DNA from: Desulfovibrio piger
Lineage (GTDB): Bacteria; Desulfobacterota; Desulfovibrionia; Desulfovibrionales; Desulfovibrionaceae
Length of the DNA: 64,000 bases
Direction: 5' to 3'
Assembly (NCBI RefSeq): GCF_900116045.1
Contig: NZ_LT630450.1
Span: 527,501 to 591,500, forward strand
The notes below the pieces were generated by a model that was given only the letters and a program-made list of their open reading frames with translations, did no database searches and was not told the origin of the DNA. Positions 53,931 to 62,077 of the stretch are shown in pieces (within the stretch, counting starts at the first letter, position 1; each line of letters starts with the position of its first letter). The translations under genes and the position numbers were made by a program.

Positions 53931-55041
53931 CGGTATGGATTTGACGAATTTCAAGTGTTTTCAGCGCCAACGGATAGACTTTCGCCCGTTGACGCTGCTG
54001 ACGGGCGTGAACAGCGCGGGCAAGAGTACGGTGATTCAGGCCCTGCTCCTCCTGCAACAGAATTTTGCTTCCTGCGGAGAAGATGCGGCATTCTCCTGCC
54101 CGCCAAAACAAGGTGAGGCAGGAGGGAAGCTGTTCCTGTCCGGGGAGCTGGTCAACCTCGGCCTGCCGGAGGATGTGCTCTACAGCAATGCCGATGATGA
54201 TGCCTTTGGCATTGCCATTGAACGGGATGAAGCGACCTTCCCCCTGAAGGCCGTTCTTGACGGTGACGAGCTGCATGCCGAGTGGGATCTTATAGCTTGC
54301 CCGGAACTTGCGCACTTCCAGTACCTGCATGCGGATCGTCTGTGCCCGCAAACGCTTTTCCCCATGCCGAAGGCCGGGCAGCTCTCTTTTAATGCCATCG
54401 GCAACAAGGGGGAATTTGCCGCCTATCACCTGCACGCCTTTGGCCAGACAAAAATTGTTCATGCGGACACTTCCGGGCCAAATCTGCTGGCCCCTGATGC
54501 CGCCGGGGATTCCACAAGTCTGCACATACAAACCGAAGCATGGCTTTCGCAGCTGGGATCGCCGGTACGCATCCAGACGGAACGGCCTTCGGGCACGGAT
54601 GCCGTGGTGCTGCGTTTTTCCTTCCCGGATATTTCCCGCAGCTATTACCGCCCCACCAATGTGGGCTTTGGCCTGACATATGCTTTGCCCGTCTTTGTCG
54701 CTGCCCTGCGCGCGCCGGTCGGTTCGCTGTTGATCGTGGAAAATCCCGAAGCCCACCTCCACCCCAGGGGACAGGCGCTTATGGGGCACTTTCTGGCACG
54801 CGCCGCCGCCTGCGGCGTTCAGGTCATCATTGAGACACACAGCGATCATGTGCTCAACGGCATCCGGGTCGCCGTCAAGCAGGGCGCCATTGCGCATGGC
54901 AACGTACAAATCAATTTCTTTCATCAACAGGACGGCACAAGCTGCGTCAGTACCCCGCATATCGACAAGGACGGGCATCTTGATCTCTGGCCGGAAGATT
55001 TCTTTGACGAATGGGACAAGCTGCTTTCAGAATTGCTGTAG
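53923..55041 (+). CDS. Defence operon gene 4: OLD-like AAA ATPase with DUF3696 tail
   Basis: The product has 372 residues. LTNFKCFQRQRIDFRPLTLL starts an ABC/SMC-type ATPase; Walker A is GVNSAGKST (residues 28-36), Walker B is LLIVENPEAHLHP (Glu273), and IIETHSDHVLNGIR gives the switch His. The C-terminal LWPEDFFDEWDKLLSELL is the DUF3696 motif. Unlike OLD nucleases it lacks a TOPRIM domain, so it must depend on a partner effector. Pairing of DUF262 with DUF3696 ATPases occurs in other genomes, but I know of no experimental work I can cite. It is translationally coupled to the DUF262 gene. Confidence 0.88.
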   Translation: MLNGMDLTNFKCFQRQRIDFRPLTLLTGVNSAGKSTVIQALLLLQQNFASCGEDAAFSCPPKQGEAGGKLFLSGELVNLGLPEDVLYSNADDDAFGIAIERDEATFPLKAVLDGDELHAEWDLIACPELAHFQYLHADRLCPQTLFPMPKAGQLSFNAIGNKGEFAAYHLHAFGQTKIVHADTSGPNLLAPDAAGDSTSLHIQTEAWLSQLGSPVRIQTERPSGTDAVVLRFSFPDISRSYYRPTNVGFGLTYALPVFVAALRAPVGSLLIVENPEAHLHPRGQALMGHFLARAAACGVQVIIETHSDHVLNGIRVAVKQGAIAHGNVQINFFHQQDGTSCVSTPHIDKDGHLDLWPEDFFDEWDKLLSELL

Positions 55042-55050
55042 GAGGCGGAC

Positions 55051-56028
55051 ATGGATCAGGTCTTCAATGAGCTGTCGCTTTCCGCATCACTGCCGGATGA
55101 CCATGCTGCCCAGGCGGCCCTGCTGGAACTGAAAAAAGCTTCCGACAAGCTGAAAGCCCTGGGCTTTTCCCCGCAAATCCGCGTCACTGAGGACTTTGCC
55201 GTTCGTCACGTCACGCCGGGCTGCACGATCCACGAGTATCTGAGACGCCCGGCCGGAGGCATTGAAAAGACATTGTGTCAGCTGCTGCTCAAACGCTTTT
55301 CTGATGCGCCCTATGTAGAGCAGCTTTGCACTGATGCGGGAATGACAATTCTTGAAGAATACGTCATCGACGAAGAACCATGCAAAGGTTTGGCATTGGC
55401 ATCCCTCTGGGATATCCCCGCGCTTTCTCTTGCCGGGGATGCCCGTTTTGTTCCTCCCTATGTCACGCTGACGCGTAACAGCCTCAATGAAGCTGCTTCC
55501 GCCGTTTCCGAGGAAGAATGCCAGGTCGGGCTTATTTGCGGGGAAGAGGACATCCCCCACCACGAGGAGAGCATCAAAGCCCGGTTCTACGAACCGACCA
55601 ACACGGGGAAGGAACTGCTGGAGTATGCGCACCGCCGACTGACGCATCTGCTTTTCAGCACTGTAGCGGAAGACCAGCTCAGGGATATGCCGCAAGGCCA
55701 TGTCCTGCTGCCGCGCATCCGCAAGATACTGGAAGAACTTCAGCGCGCCATGCGGGAAGCTGTGGAGACGCGAAACTTTTGCCCCAAGGGATTCAAGTAT
55801 ACCCCTGCAGAAGGGGATTCCGCTACCCAAGGTAAAAAAGGGCAAAAGCATACATTTACTTTTAATGCTACGGGGCGACAGGGGGGCAGCTTGACGGTTG
55901 ACTTGCTCTGCGAGTCCCATATGCGCATTACTGGGGGCGATCGCGTCTATTTCTATGCCGATACCGGCAAAGAAACCGTCTACGTTGGCCATATTGGCAA
56001 ACATTTGCCCGGTAAGAAGTATGGGTAG
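55051..56028 (+). CDS. Defence operon gene 5: unrecognised protein
   Basis: The product has 325 residues and no signal peptide, membrane helix or motif I can name. It is mostly helical up to residue 245. A beta-rich C-terminal domain follows (residues 250-325, HTFTFNATGRQGGSLTVDLL, then YVGHIGKHLP). GGAGG precedes the ATG, ten bases after the ATPase stop, so it is part of the same operon. As the partner of an ATPase lacking an effector domain it could be the effector or a sensor. This is inference from position only. Confidence 0.72.
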   Translation: MDQVFNELSLSASLPDDHAAQAALLELKKASDKLKALGFSPQIRVTEDFAVRHVTPGCTIHEYLRRPAGGIEKTLCQLLLKRFSDAPYVEQLCTDAGMTILEEYVIDEEPCKGLALASLWDIPALSLAGDARFVPPYVTLTRNSLNEAASAVSEEECQVGLICGEEDIPHHEESIKARFYEPTNTGKELLEYAHRRLTHLLFSTVAEDQLRDMPQGHVLLPRIRKILEELQRAMREAVETRNFCPKGFKYTPAEGDSATQGKKGQKHTFTFNATGRQGGSLTVDLLCESHMRITGGDRVYFYADTGKETVYVGHIGKHLPGKKYG

Positions 56029-56790
56029 ACAGTCTTTCTTAGAGTGGGTTTGGAAACTTCAGATTTTATAGTTGCAAAAAGGTATGCGAGCAGTATAAGG
56101 GCCCCAATGTCCCTAGATGAGATGCGTCGCAACCGGCTATCAGTAAAGTATTTTTTCGTCGATGGAGACTATGGACGCAAGGTATGACTGAAACGCTTTA
56201 CTACCGACGGCATGAGTTTCTCGAGCATGCTTTGCTTCCGACGGCGGTAAAGATATCCCGGTACTTTTTTTGAAGATGGATTTTGTGGAACGAAAAAGTT
56301 TAAAAATGGAATATTAAAGGAATGCTGAAAGCGGGAAGGCGGTCAAGGCTTTCCTTGCTTCCAGCAAAAAATACTTGGAGGTGACAGACGAGAAAGCCTC
56401 CGTGGGAGCTCTGTCAAAGAAATCTGGCAACTGCTTTCCACAGGACAGCCCGAAATCTGACATAGAGGAGCAGATCACAGACAACGATGTCTATTTTTAG
56501 GATAGTACTATGTTTTTGAGATGTAAAAAAATATTTTCGGATTTTTTATCGTATTGGGGTATTCAGAGAGGTATTTCAGGAAAAATTTAAATATAATACA
56601 TAAAAGTCAATATATTATATTAATCGTATTTATCCCCCAGGGCCAACAGGAAATCAAGGCACGTGCAGTGATGCAGGTGCCTCTTTTGCATCAGTTCATT
56701 GGAAAATAGCCGTTACCATAAGCGAAGGAAGCGGGCCCCGCCGAAAAGGAGAGGCCCGCTTCCTTCATACTTTATATCTGGTGGTGTTAT
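56029..56790. other. AT-rich right flank of the island, no intact gene
   Basis: About 760 bases. A frame without a start codon from 56322 to 56500 reads KAVKAFLASSKKYLEVTDEK and ends TDNDVYF, which looks like the 3' remnant of a gene. Another short frame (56107-56187, MSLDEMRRNRLSV) is also remnant-like. The terminator of the lipoprotein gene lies at its right end. Confidence 0.45.
56729..56765 (-). terminator. Terminator of the lipoprotein gene
   Basis: GAAGCGGGCC and GGCCCGCTTC flank a loop of about 15 bases and lie just 3' of the minus-strand gene ending at 56791. T-rich sequence follows weakly. Confidence 0.65.
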
Positions 56791-57489
56791 CTACAGCGAC
56801 CGTTCCTGCAGGCCGGAGCGCGGCGTGCTGTCCGGGCGGGGCGGTTCGGTCACGCCTTCCATGCCGGGAAGGGCATCATGCACGTCCGTGGGGGGCAGTT
56901 CGCCTTCGCCCACGCGGGGGATGGCGCGGCTGTCACGCACGGTGAGCTTGCAGGCCAGGCCGTAGCATTCGTACACCGCGGCCACAGTGGCCTGCAGGGG
57001 CTCGCCCTTGCGCAGCGGCGGCGGCACCAGCACATAATAAGTGCGGCTTTCGGAGCCCAGGTGCGGGCGGACATCACAGGCGATGAGCCATTCGTCCTTT
57101 TCGTCGTTGTTCCAGTCCACGATGCCCAGCATGGCCAGATTGATGGTCTGGGTGGGATGGATGATGGTGAAGCCGGTCTTGCGCACGGTGGCATGACTGG
57201 AGGGCGTGCGCGTGGCGGCAAAGGTGCTGCCCAGATAGACGTGGCCCCTGTCAGTATAGAGGAATTCGGGGGAGAGCTGGCGGAAAAGGATCTCGCCGTA
57301 GTTCTTGCCACCGCCACCGGGCAGGGAGATATAGCTGCCGTCATCGGTGAGCAGTCCGCGGGCTTTCAGTTCCTGGGGCATGCGCTGGCTCATGGTCACG
57401 AAGCCGGACCTGTCCACCACGGTCACGCCCTTGGCGCCGCAACCGGCCAGTAAAAAGGCCGCGCAAAGCAGCAGAAGAAAACGGGTCAT
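56791..57489 (-). CDS. Putative lipoprotein of unknown function
   Basis: The product has 232 residues. The signal peptide ends in a lipobox (FLLAGCGAKG, Cys17), so it is lipid-anchored. The mature part is beta-rich (FTIIHPTQTINLAMLGIVDW, WLIACDVRPHL) and ends in a Pro-rich tail. No named domain is apparent. It is the first core gene to the right of the island and is on the same strand as, but separated from, the YcaO gene. Confidence 0.85.
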   Translation of the reverse strand: MTRFLLLLCAAFLLAGCGAKGVTVVDRSGFVTMSQRMPQELKARGLLTDDGSYISLPGGGGKNYGEILFRQLSPEFLYTDRGHVYLGSTFAATRTPSSHATVRKTGFTIIHPTQTINLAMLGIVDWNNDEKDEWLIACDVRPHLGSESRTYYVLVPPPLRKGEPLQATVAAVYECYGLACKLTVRDSRAIPRVGEGELPPTDVHDALPGMEGVTEPPRPDSTPRSGLQERSL

Positions 57490-57631
57490 TGGGTACCTCG
57501 GTAAAAAATCGTATCAGGAAAAGAGGTGTACGCGCCCGGGCCGGGCTTGTAAAGGCGCTTTCTGCCTATCTTTTCGGGGAGCAGGGAAGGGCCGGCAGCA
57601 GCAGCCGGCAGGCCGGGCGGAGACCATGGAA

Positions 57632-57662
57632 AAGGGAGAAAGCCCCATGCAGCGGCTTTCTC
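57632..57662 (-). terminator. Terminator of the YcaO/methyltransferase unit
   Basis: GGGAGAAAGCC (57632-57642) and GGCTTTCTCCC (57652-57662) form a perfect 11-bp stem; on the minus strand TTTTCC follows. Confidence 0.7.
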
Positions 57663-57691
57663 CCCGACGGTTATGAACACATGATCTTTAT

Positions 57692-59437
57692 TTAAAGTGA
57701 TGCTTTAAGTTCTTCCAGGTGCGTGCGGGCAAAGTCCAGCGAAGGATCCACTTCCAGTGCGGCCGCCAGATGTTCCATGGCGGCTTCCCTCTGGCCCAGG
57801 AATTTCTCGCACAGGCCCAGATTGGCCAGATCCATCACCGAGCCCTTGTCCACCTTGAGCACGGCGCGGAAGGCAGCGGCGGCCTCTTCATAGCGCTTGA
57901 GCTTGAACAGGCAGACGCCCAGCAGGTTGCCGTATTCCTTCATGTCCGGGCACAGGGCCACGGCATCGCGCAGGGGAGGCAGGGCCCTTTCCCAGTCGCC
58001 GGTCAGCGTGGAGACATAGCCTTCGTAAAAGGCGGCCAGACCCTTGGCGTCGTTTTCCGGCTGCAGGGGGCGGGCCTGGGCGAAAAGGTCGCGGGCCTCG
58101 TCAAAACGCTCCGCGCGCAGGGCCAGCATGGCGCGGAAAAAAGGCAGGAAATGCGCGCCGGGATAGCAGCGCTCCAGCACGGCCAGACCATGCAGGGCCG
58201 TTTGCTCATCTGCCTCTTCGGCCAGCTTGCGGCCCACGAACAGGCCGATGCTCTGGTTGCGGTCACGTTCGCGGAAGGCGAGGCCCGGAGCGATGCAGTA
58301 GTGGGCCGGGACCCCCAGCGCGGGATGGGTGGTCTCCACGGCGTAGACCTGCACCGGCTCCAGACCATGCAGCGCCCGGAGCAGCTCGTCGCGAATGTCG
58401 GGCGCTTCCACGCTGGGCAGGTCGGACAGACGGCAGACGGGGCCTTCCAGCAGCCACTGGATGCCTTCCAGGCGTTCGAACTTGGAAAGACCGGAGGCCT
58501 CGTAGCAGGCCTGCGTGCAAAAGTCACCGCCCAGCTGGGCGATCTCCGTGACGGCACGGATGGCGGCCTTGGCCGGAGAGGCCGCGGTACCGGCCGTGAA
58601 CACGATCTCGGAGCGGGCCGGGAAGGTGGCCGGGTCCCAGGCCACCGCACCGACAGTGGGCAGCGGCATGCCCAGGGAGAAGTCCTTGAGCATGATATGG
58701 ATGCCTTCCCGCTCGAAAGCGGCCAGCAGGTCGCGCAGGGTGGGATCGTCCACTTCGTGCGGATCGATGGTAGGGGTGGTCAGGCGTTCCCGGTCGATAC
58801 GGCAGCAGACATGGCGCTCCACCAGCTCGGAAAGCCCCTGCAGCAGGGATTCTTCCGGGCTGTTGCCTGCGGACGTGCCGTTGAATTCCCCCAGCAGCTT
58901 GAACCAGTCCAGCGGCAGCCAGACAGTGCGGCCGTCAGCCAGATGTGTGGCAGGAAAGAAATGCCAGCGCAGGGTGCTCATGGCTTCGCGGGCCTGTTCC
59001 GGGGAAAGGCTGTCCTCCACGGAGCGGCAGATCTCCTCGATGGGCAGCAGGTCCTTGCCGAAGCGATCTTCGGCCTCGGCCCAGGTGGCGCTGACCATAT
59101 GCGGCAGGCGTTGCCAGAAACTGAAAAAGGCAAAGCGTTCCATCAGCTCCATCAGGGCGGAGGCACGGGCCTGTTCCGGCGAGGAACCTTTGCCCATCTG
59201 CTTGCGGGTGGGCATGATGCCGCGGGCGTCCCTGCCGCAGACACTGAGGTAGACCGGGATGCCCAGACGGCCCACGTCCACGCGGCGGACTTCGGCCAGG
59301 ATGTCCAGACCGGTGGCCTGCATGCGGGCCTGGACGCGTTCATAGGTCTCCTGGGGCGAGATGGTCTTGTCCAGGTCGCGGGTATAGCCCTTGGGGCAGG
59401 GCTGCAGACGAATGACAGGAAGAGTGGTCGTGCTCAT
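57692..59437 (-). CDS. YcaO-domain protein with C-terminal TPR repeats
   Basis: The product has 581 residues. The YcaO domain (about residues 40-400) contains the ATP/Mg-binding Glu motifs ALMELMERFAFF and QGLSELVERHVC, plus GNSPEESLLQGL. YcaO enzymes activate backbone amides with ATP to form azolines, thioamides or amidines. The C-terminal 170 residues are TPR repeats (AAFYEGYVSTLTGDWERALP, YGNLLGVCLFKLKRYEEAAA, DLANLGLCEKFLGQREAAME) in place of the Pro-rich tail of azoline-forming members. The methyltransferase gene ends three bases before its start, so the pair is one operon. No precursor peptide gene is visible. Confidence 0.9.
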   Translation of the reverse strand: MSTTTLPVIRLQPCPKGYTRDLDKTISPQETYERVQARMQATGLDILAEVRRVDVGRLGIPVYLSVCGRDARGIMPTRKQMGKGSSPEQARASALMELMERFAFFSFWQRLPHMVSATWAEAEDRFGKDLLPIEEICRSVEDSLSPEQAREAMSTLRWHFFPATHLADGRTVWLPLDWFKLLGEFNGTSAGNSPEESLLQGLSELVERHVCCRIDRERLTTPTIDPHEVDDPTLRDLLAAFEREGIHIMLKDFSLGMPLPTVGAVAWDPATFPARSEIVFTAGTAASPAKAAIRAVTEIAQLGGDFCTQACYEASGLSKFERLEGIQWLLEGPVCRLSDLPSVEAPDIRDELLRALHGLEPVQVYAVETTHPALGVPAHYCIAPGLAFRERDRNQSIGLFVGRKLAEEADEQTALHGLAVLERCYPGAHFLPFFRAMLALRAERFDEARDLFAQARPLQPENDAKGLAAFYEGYVSTLTGDWERALPPLRDAVALCPDMKEYGNLLGVCLFKLKRYEEAAAAFRAVLKVDKGSVMDLANLGLCEKFLGQREAAMEHLAAALEVDPSLDFARTHLEELKASL

Positions 59438-59439
59438 GG

Positions 59440-60147
59440 CTACTGCTTGCGCTCCAGGATATGCAGGACGTAGATGCGGCGCTGCTCATTGCCGTCGCCA
59501 TCCTGGCTCTTGACACCGATATGCCCTTCCTGCACCTGGAAGGTCCTGGCGGCCAGCTTGGCGAAATGCGGTTTGGCGCGGGCCATGTCCGTGCAGAACA
59601 CGGCCTTGCCGCCCGGGGCCAGATGGCGGTCAACGAACTTCAGCAGCGGCCGGTGCAGGTCATCAAGGTACAGGAGCTCCGATGCGACGATGCGGTCGAA
59701 GCCTTCGGGGAAGCGCTCGTCCTTGCCGGGGCGGGAAACATCCAGATAGCAGACGTCGATCAGGTCCTGCAGGTTGTTGCGCAGCACGTTGGCACGGGCG
59801 AACTGGAGGGCATCGTTGACGATGTCGCTGGTCACGATATGGCGGAATCCGTAACGGGAGGCCACCAGGCTGAGCACACCGCAGCCGCCGCCCAGCTCCA
59901 GCATGGTCTTGCCCTCGGGCTCCAGCTTGCGCAGGAAGCGTCCCAGCACGAAGGACCCCGGCCAGACCTTGGCCCAGAGCGGCAGGTCCTTCAGCGGGTC
60001 ATGGATGGCATGCCGTGCCAGCAGGCCGTCCAGATGGCTCTGCATATTGTTGATGTTCAGGACCTGCAGCTGACCGTCATCCAGCTGCAGGGGGACAAAG
60101 TCCACGTCGAAGGTCTTGCGGATGTCCGCAAGGATCTGGTCCAGCAT
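59440..60147 (-). CDS. Class I SAM-dependent methyltransferase (FAM86/METTL21-like)
   Basis: The product has 235 residues from the ATG at 60145-60147; GGGAGACG lies upstream, and the much longer open frame is not supported. PLWAKVWPGSFVLGRFL, then MLELGGGCGVLSLVASRYG (SAM-binding motif I) and VASELLYLDDLHRPL (post-motif acidic region) place it in the lysine/protein methyltransferase-like group. The substrate may be a protein. It is coupled to the YcaO gene, so both may modify the same target; this is inference. Confidence 0.85.
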   Translation of the reverse strand: MLDQILADIRKTFDVDFVPLQLDDGQLQVLNINNMQSHLDGLLARHAIHDPLKDLPLWAKVWPGSFVLGRFLRKLEPEGKTMLELGGGCGVLSLVASRYGFRHIVTSDIVNDALQFARANVLRNNLQDLIDVCYLDVSRPGKDERFPEGFDRIVASELLYLDDLHRPLLKFVDRHLAPGGKAVFCTDMARAKPHFAKLAARTFQVQEGHIGVKSQDGDGNEQRRIYVLHILERKQ

Positions 60148-60380
60148 CGTCGTCTCCCGTATATCTTGCCCGCCATGACCGCACAGCAGGAAGGACGTGT
60201 CTAATCCACAGGAAATCACTAAGAAACCCGTAAAAGCTGAAAAAAAGGAGGCGCCCCATGAGGAGACGCGCTCGTGAAAGAAGCCTGTGAAAGGCTGATG
60301 CCGACAATCCATACAGACATTTGCCTTGCAAATCAACATGCCGTCTTGACAGGGCCCGGTGTGCGGGCTAGGCAGAATGC

Positions 60381-61244
60381 ATGAAAACCATCCATCGCCT
60401 CGAAATTGTTGTTGCGGAAAGCGATTATGACTGCACCACCGGCCTGCTGGCCCTGGAAGCGTCTTTTGGCTGGGAAGAGCAGAGCCTGCCCACCGGTGAG
60501 ACGCGCTTCCGGGTCCACTGCGAGCAGAAAGATTTTCTGGAACGGCTGCAACGGCTGCTGAAGCAGGCCGTCCCGGCCGCGGAGAGCGCACTTTCCGAAC
60601 TGGAGGAGACCGACTGGCTGGCGGCCTGGCGCCAGTTCTTTACGCCCGTGTGCTGCGGCAAGCAGTTCGTGGTCCTGCCGCCGTGGCTGGCGGATACGCC
60701 GGACTTTCCCGGGCGGACGCCCATCCTCATCGAGCCCAAGAGTGCCTTCGGCACCGGGCATCACGCCACCACGGCCCTGTGCCTGCGCGTGGTCAGCGAT
60801 CTGCTGGAAGCCGGACGCCTGCAGGCTGGGCAGCATTTCCTCGACCTGGGCACCGGCTCCGGGGTGCTGGGCATCGGCTGCTGCAAGTCCGGTCTCACAG
60901 GCGAAGGTCTGGACATCGATCCGCTGGCCGTGGACAACGCGCTTGAAAACCGTGTCCTCAATGCCGTCGCGCCCGAGAACTTCACAGTGGCCGAAGGCAG
61001 CATCGGCGCCGTGGCCGGGAAGCGGTTCGACCTTGTACTGGCCAACATCCTGGCCCGTCCGCTGACCGAGATGGCGGCCGATATCGTGCGCGCCTGCCGC
61101 CCTGGCGGTTGCCTCGTCCTTTCCGGCCTGCTGGAGATCCAGGCTGATGGTGTGGCTGCGGCCTACAGGGCCCAGGGCCTTCCCGAACCGCGCCGCATCA
61201 TCGACGGCGAATGGGCAGCACTGGTCTGGGATTCCATTAACTAG
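60381..61244 (+). CDS. prmA: Ribosomal protein L11 methyltransferase
   Basis: The product has 287 residues, the usual length of PrmA, which trimethylates L11 at three sites. LIEPKSAFGTGHHATTALCL near residue 117 is the family hallmark. FLDLGTGSGVLGIG (motif I), GLDIDPLAVDNALEN and LVLANILARPL (motif IV, NxxxxPL) follow. The N-terminal 90 residues form the L11-recognition domain. It diverges from the methyltransferase/YcaO unit, with about 230 bases between the starts. Confidence 0.93.
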   Translation: MKTIHRLEIVVAESDYDCTTGLLALEASFGWEEQSLPTGETRFRVHCEQKDFLERLQRLLKQAVPAAESALSELEETDWLAAWRQFFTPVCCGKQFVVLPPWLADTPDFPGRTPILIEPKSAFGTGHHATTALCLRVVSDLLEAGRLQAGQHFLDLGTGSGVLGIGCCKSGLTGEGLDIDPLAVDNALENRVLNAVAPENFTVAEGSIGAVAGKRFDLVLANILARPLTEMAADIVRACRPGGCLVLSGLLEIQADGVAAAYRAQGLPEPRRIIDGEWAALVWDSIN

Positions 61245-61253
61245 GAAATGTTC

Positions 61254-61282
61254 TTGACAAGGTCGGGTTCTCCTGATACGCA
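61254..61282 (+). promoter_or_regulatory. Candidate promoter of tpx
   Basis: TTGACA at 61254-61259 is a perfect -35 element 63 bases before the tpx start. After 17 bases the -10 region reads TACGCA, a poor match, so an activator may be needed. Confidence 0.4.
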
Positions 61283-61321
61283 AAAACATCTTGAACGTAA
61301 AAGCCGCAAGGAGCTTTTTAT

Positions 61322-61822
61322 ATGACCGTCACTTTTATGGGCAATCTTCTCCACCTCGAAGGCAACCTGCCCGCCGTGGGCCAGAAGGCCCCTGAATTCA
61401 CCGTGTGCAACAACGGCCTCGAACCCCGCAGTCTGAAAGACTATGCGGGCAAGATCGTGGTCCTGGTGAGCGTGCCCTCGCTGGACACGCCTGTGTGTGA
61501 CATGGAAGTGCGCCGCTTCAACAAGGAAGCCGCCGCCCTGTCCGACAAGGTGCAGATCCTGGCCCTGAGCTGCGACCTGCCCTTTGCCCAGGCCCGCTGG
61601 TGCGGCGCTGCCGGCGTGCAGGCCGTAGAAAGCCTGTCCGACTACAAGGACGTGGATTTCGGCAAGAACTACGGTGTGCTGATCCAGGAACTGCGCCTGC
61701 TGGCCCGCGCCATCTTCGTGGTGGCTCCTGACGGTACGCTGGCGTACAGCCAGCTGGTGCCCGAAGTGACCAACGAGCCTGACTACGACGCCGTGCTGGA
61801 CGCGGTAAAGAAACTGGCCTAG
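61322..61822 (+). CDS. tpx: Thiol peroxidase (Tpx, atypical 2-Cys peroxiredoxin)
   Basis: The product has 166 residues. The peroxidatic Cys59 is in SLDTPVCDMEVRRFN, and the resolving Cys93 in DLPFAQARWCGA matches the Tpx pattern. An extra Cys83 (ALSCDLPF) replaces the usual Ala or Ser. It reduces hydroperoxides using thioredoxin, useful to an anaerobe exposed to oxygen. AAGGAGC precedes the ATG, and a terminator with a strong T-run follows. Confidence 0.95.
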   Translation: MTVTFMGNLLHLEGNLPAVGQKAPEFTVCNNGLEPRSLKDYAGKIVVLVSVPSLDTPVCDMEVRRFNKEAAALSDKVQILALSCDLPFAQARWCGAAGVQAVESLSDYKDVDFGKNYGVLIQELRLLARAIFVVAPDGTLAYSQLVPEVTNEPDYDAVLDAVKKLA

Positions 61823-61850
61823 CTCTTTTTGCCATTGCTCCGATGCTTCC

Positions 61851-61876
61851 GGGCTCCCTTAGGGGAGCCTTTTTTG
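61851..61876 (+). terminator. Rho-independent terminator of tpx
   Basis: GGCTCCC pairs with GGGAGCC around TTAG and a run of six T follows. Confidence 0.85.
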
Positions 61877-62032
61877 TTGTATGCATCCGCCTCTGTTTTC
61901 CTGTTCCCGGGCGGATGCCGGCAAAGGAAAGCTTGTGCATCTGCGCAAGGCGCATGCTGCGGCACTCACACGCAACGAAAGACGCGGAAAAGGAGAACAG
62001 GGCATGGCTATGGCACAGCCTGACCAATAAAA

Positions 62033-62054
62033 AAGGCGCTCCGAGGAGCGCCTT
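62033..62054. terminator. Bidirectional terminator downstream of rho
   Basis: AAGGCGCTCC/GGAGCGCCTT forms a strong stem with a U-tract in both directions. It lies 24 bases beyond the rho stop. Confidence 0.8.
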
Positions 62055-62077
62055 TTCGAAAAGCAGGTACAGGAGGG

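Larger units (their letters stand above)
40440..56700 (+). mobile_element. Accessory island: decayed integrative/mobilisable element carrying a defence operon
   Basis: The left edge is the 3' end of tRNA-Glu. Inside are a P4-type integrase remnant, an AlpA-like regulator, a TOPRIM/AAA replication protein, a MobV relaxase and then a five-gene defence-like operon, all on the plus strand. The right edge is set roughly by the AT-rich gap before the lipoprotein gene at 56791. I looked for a second copy of the tRNA 3' end there and did not find one, so the boundary is approximate and the defence part may have been added separately. Confidence 0.6.

Noticed and set aside
46190..56028. Assignment to DISARM or BREX
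   Set aside because: No DrmA/DrmB (DUF1998) and no PglZ or BrxC gene is present, and the DUF262/DUF3696 part is foreign to both.
56029..56790. Direct repeat of the tRNA-Glu 3' end (attR)
   Set aside because: I looked for the tRNA tail sequence on both strands in the right flank and did not find a convincing copy.
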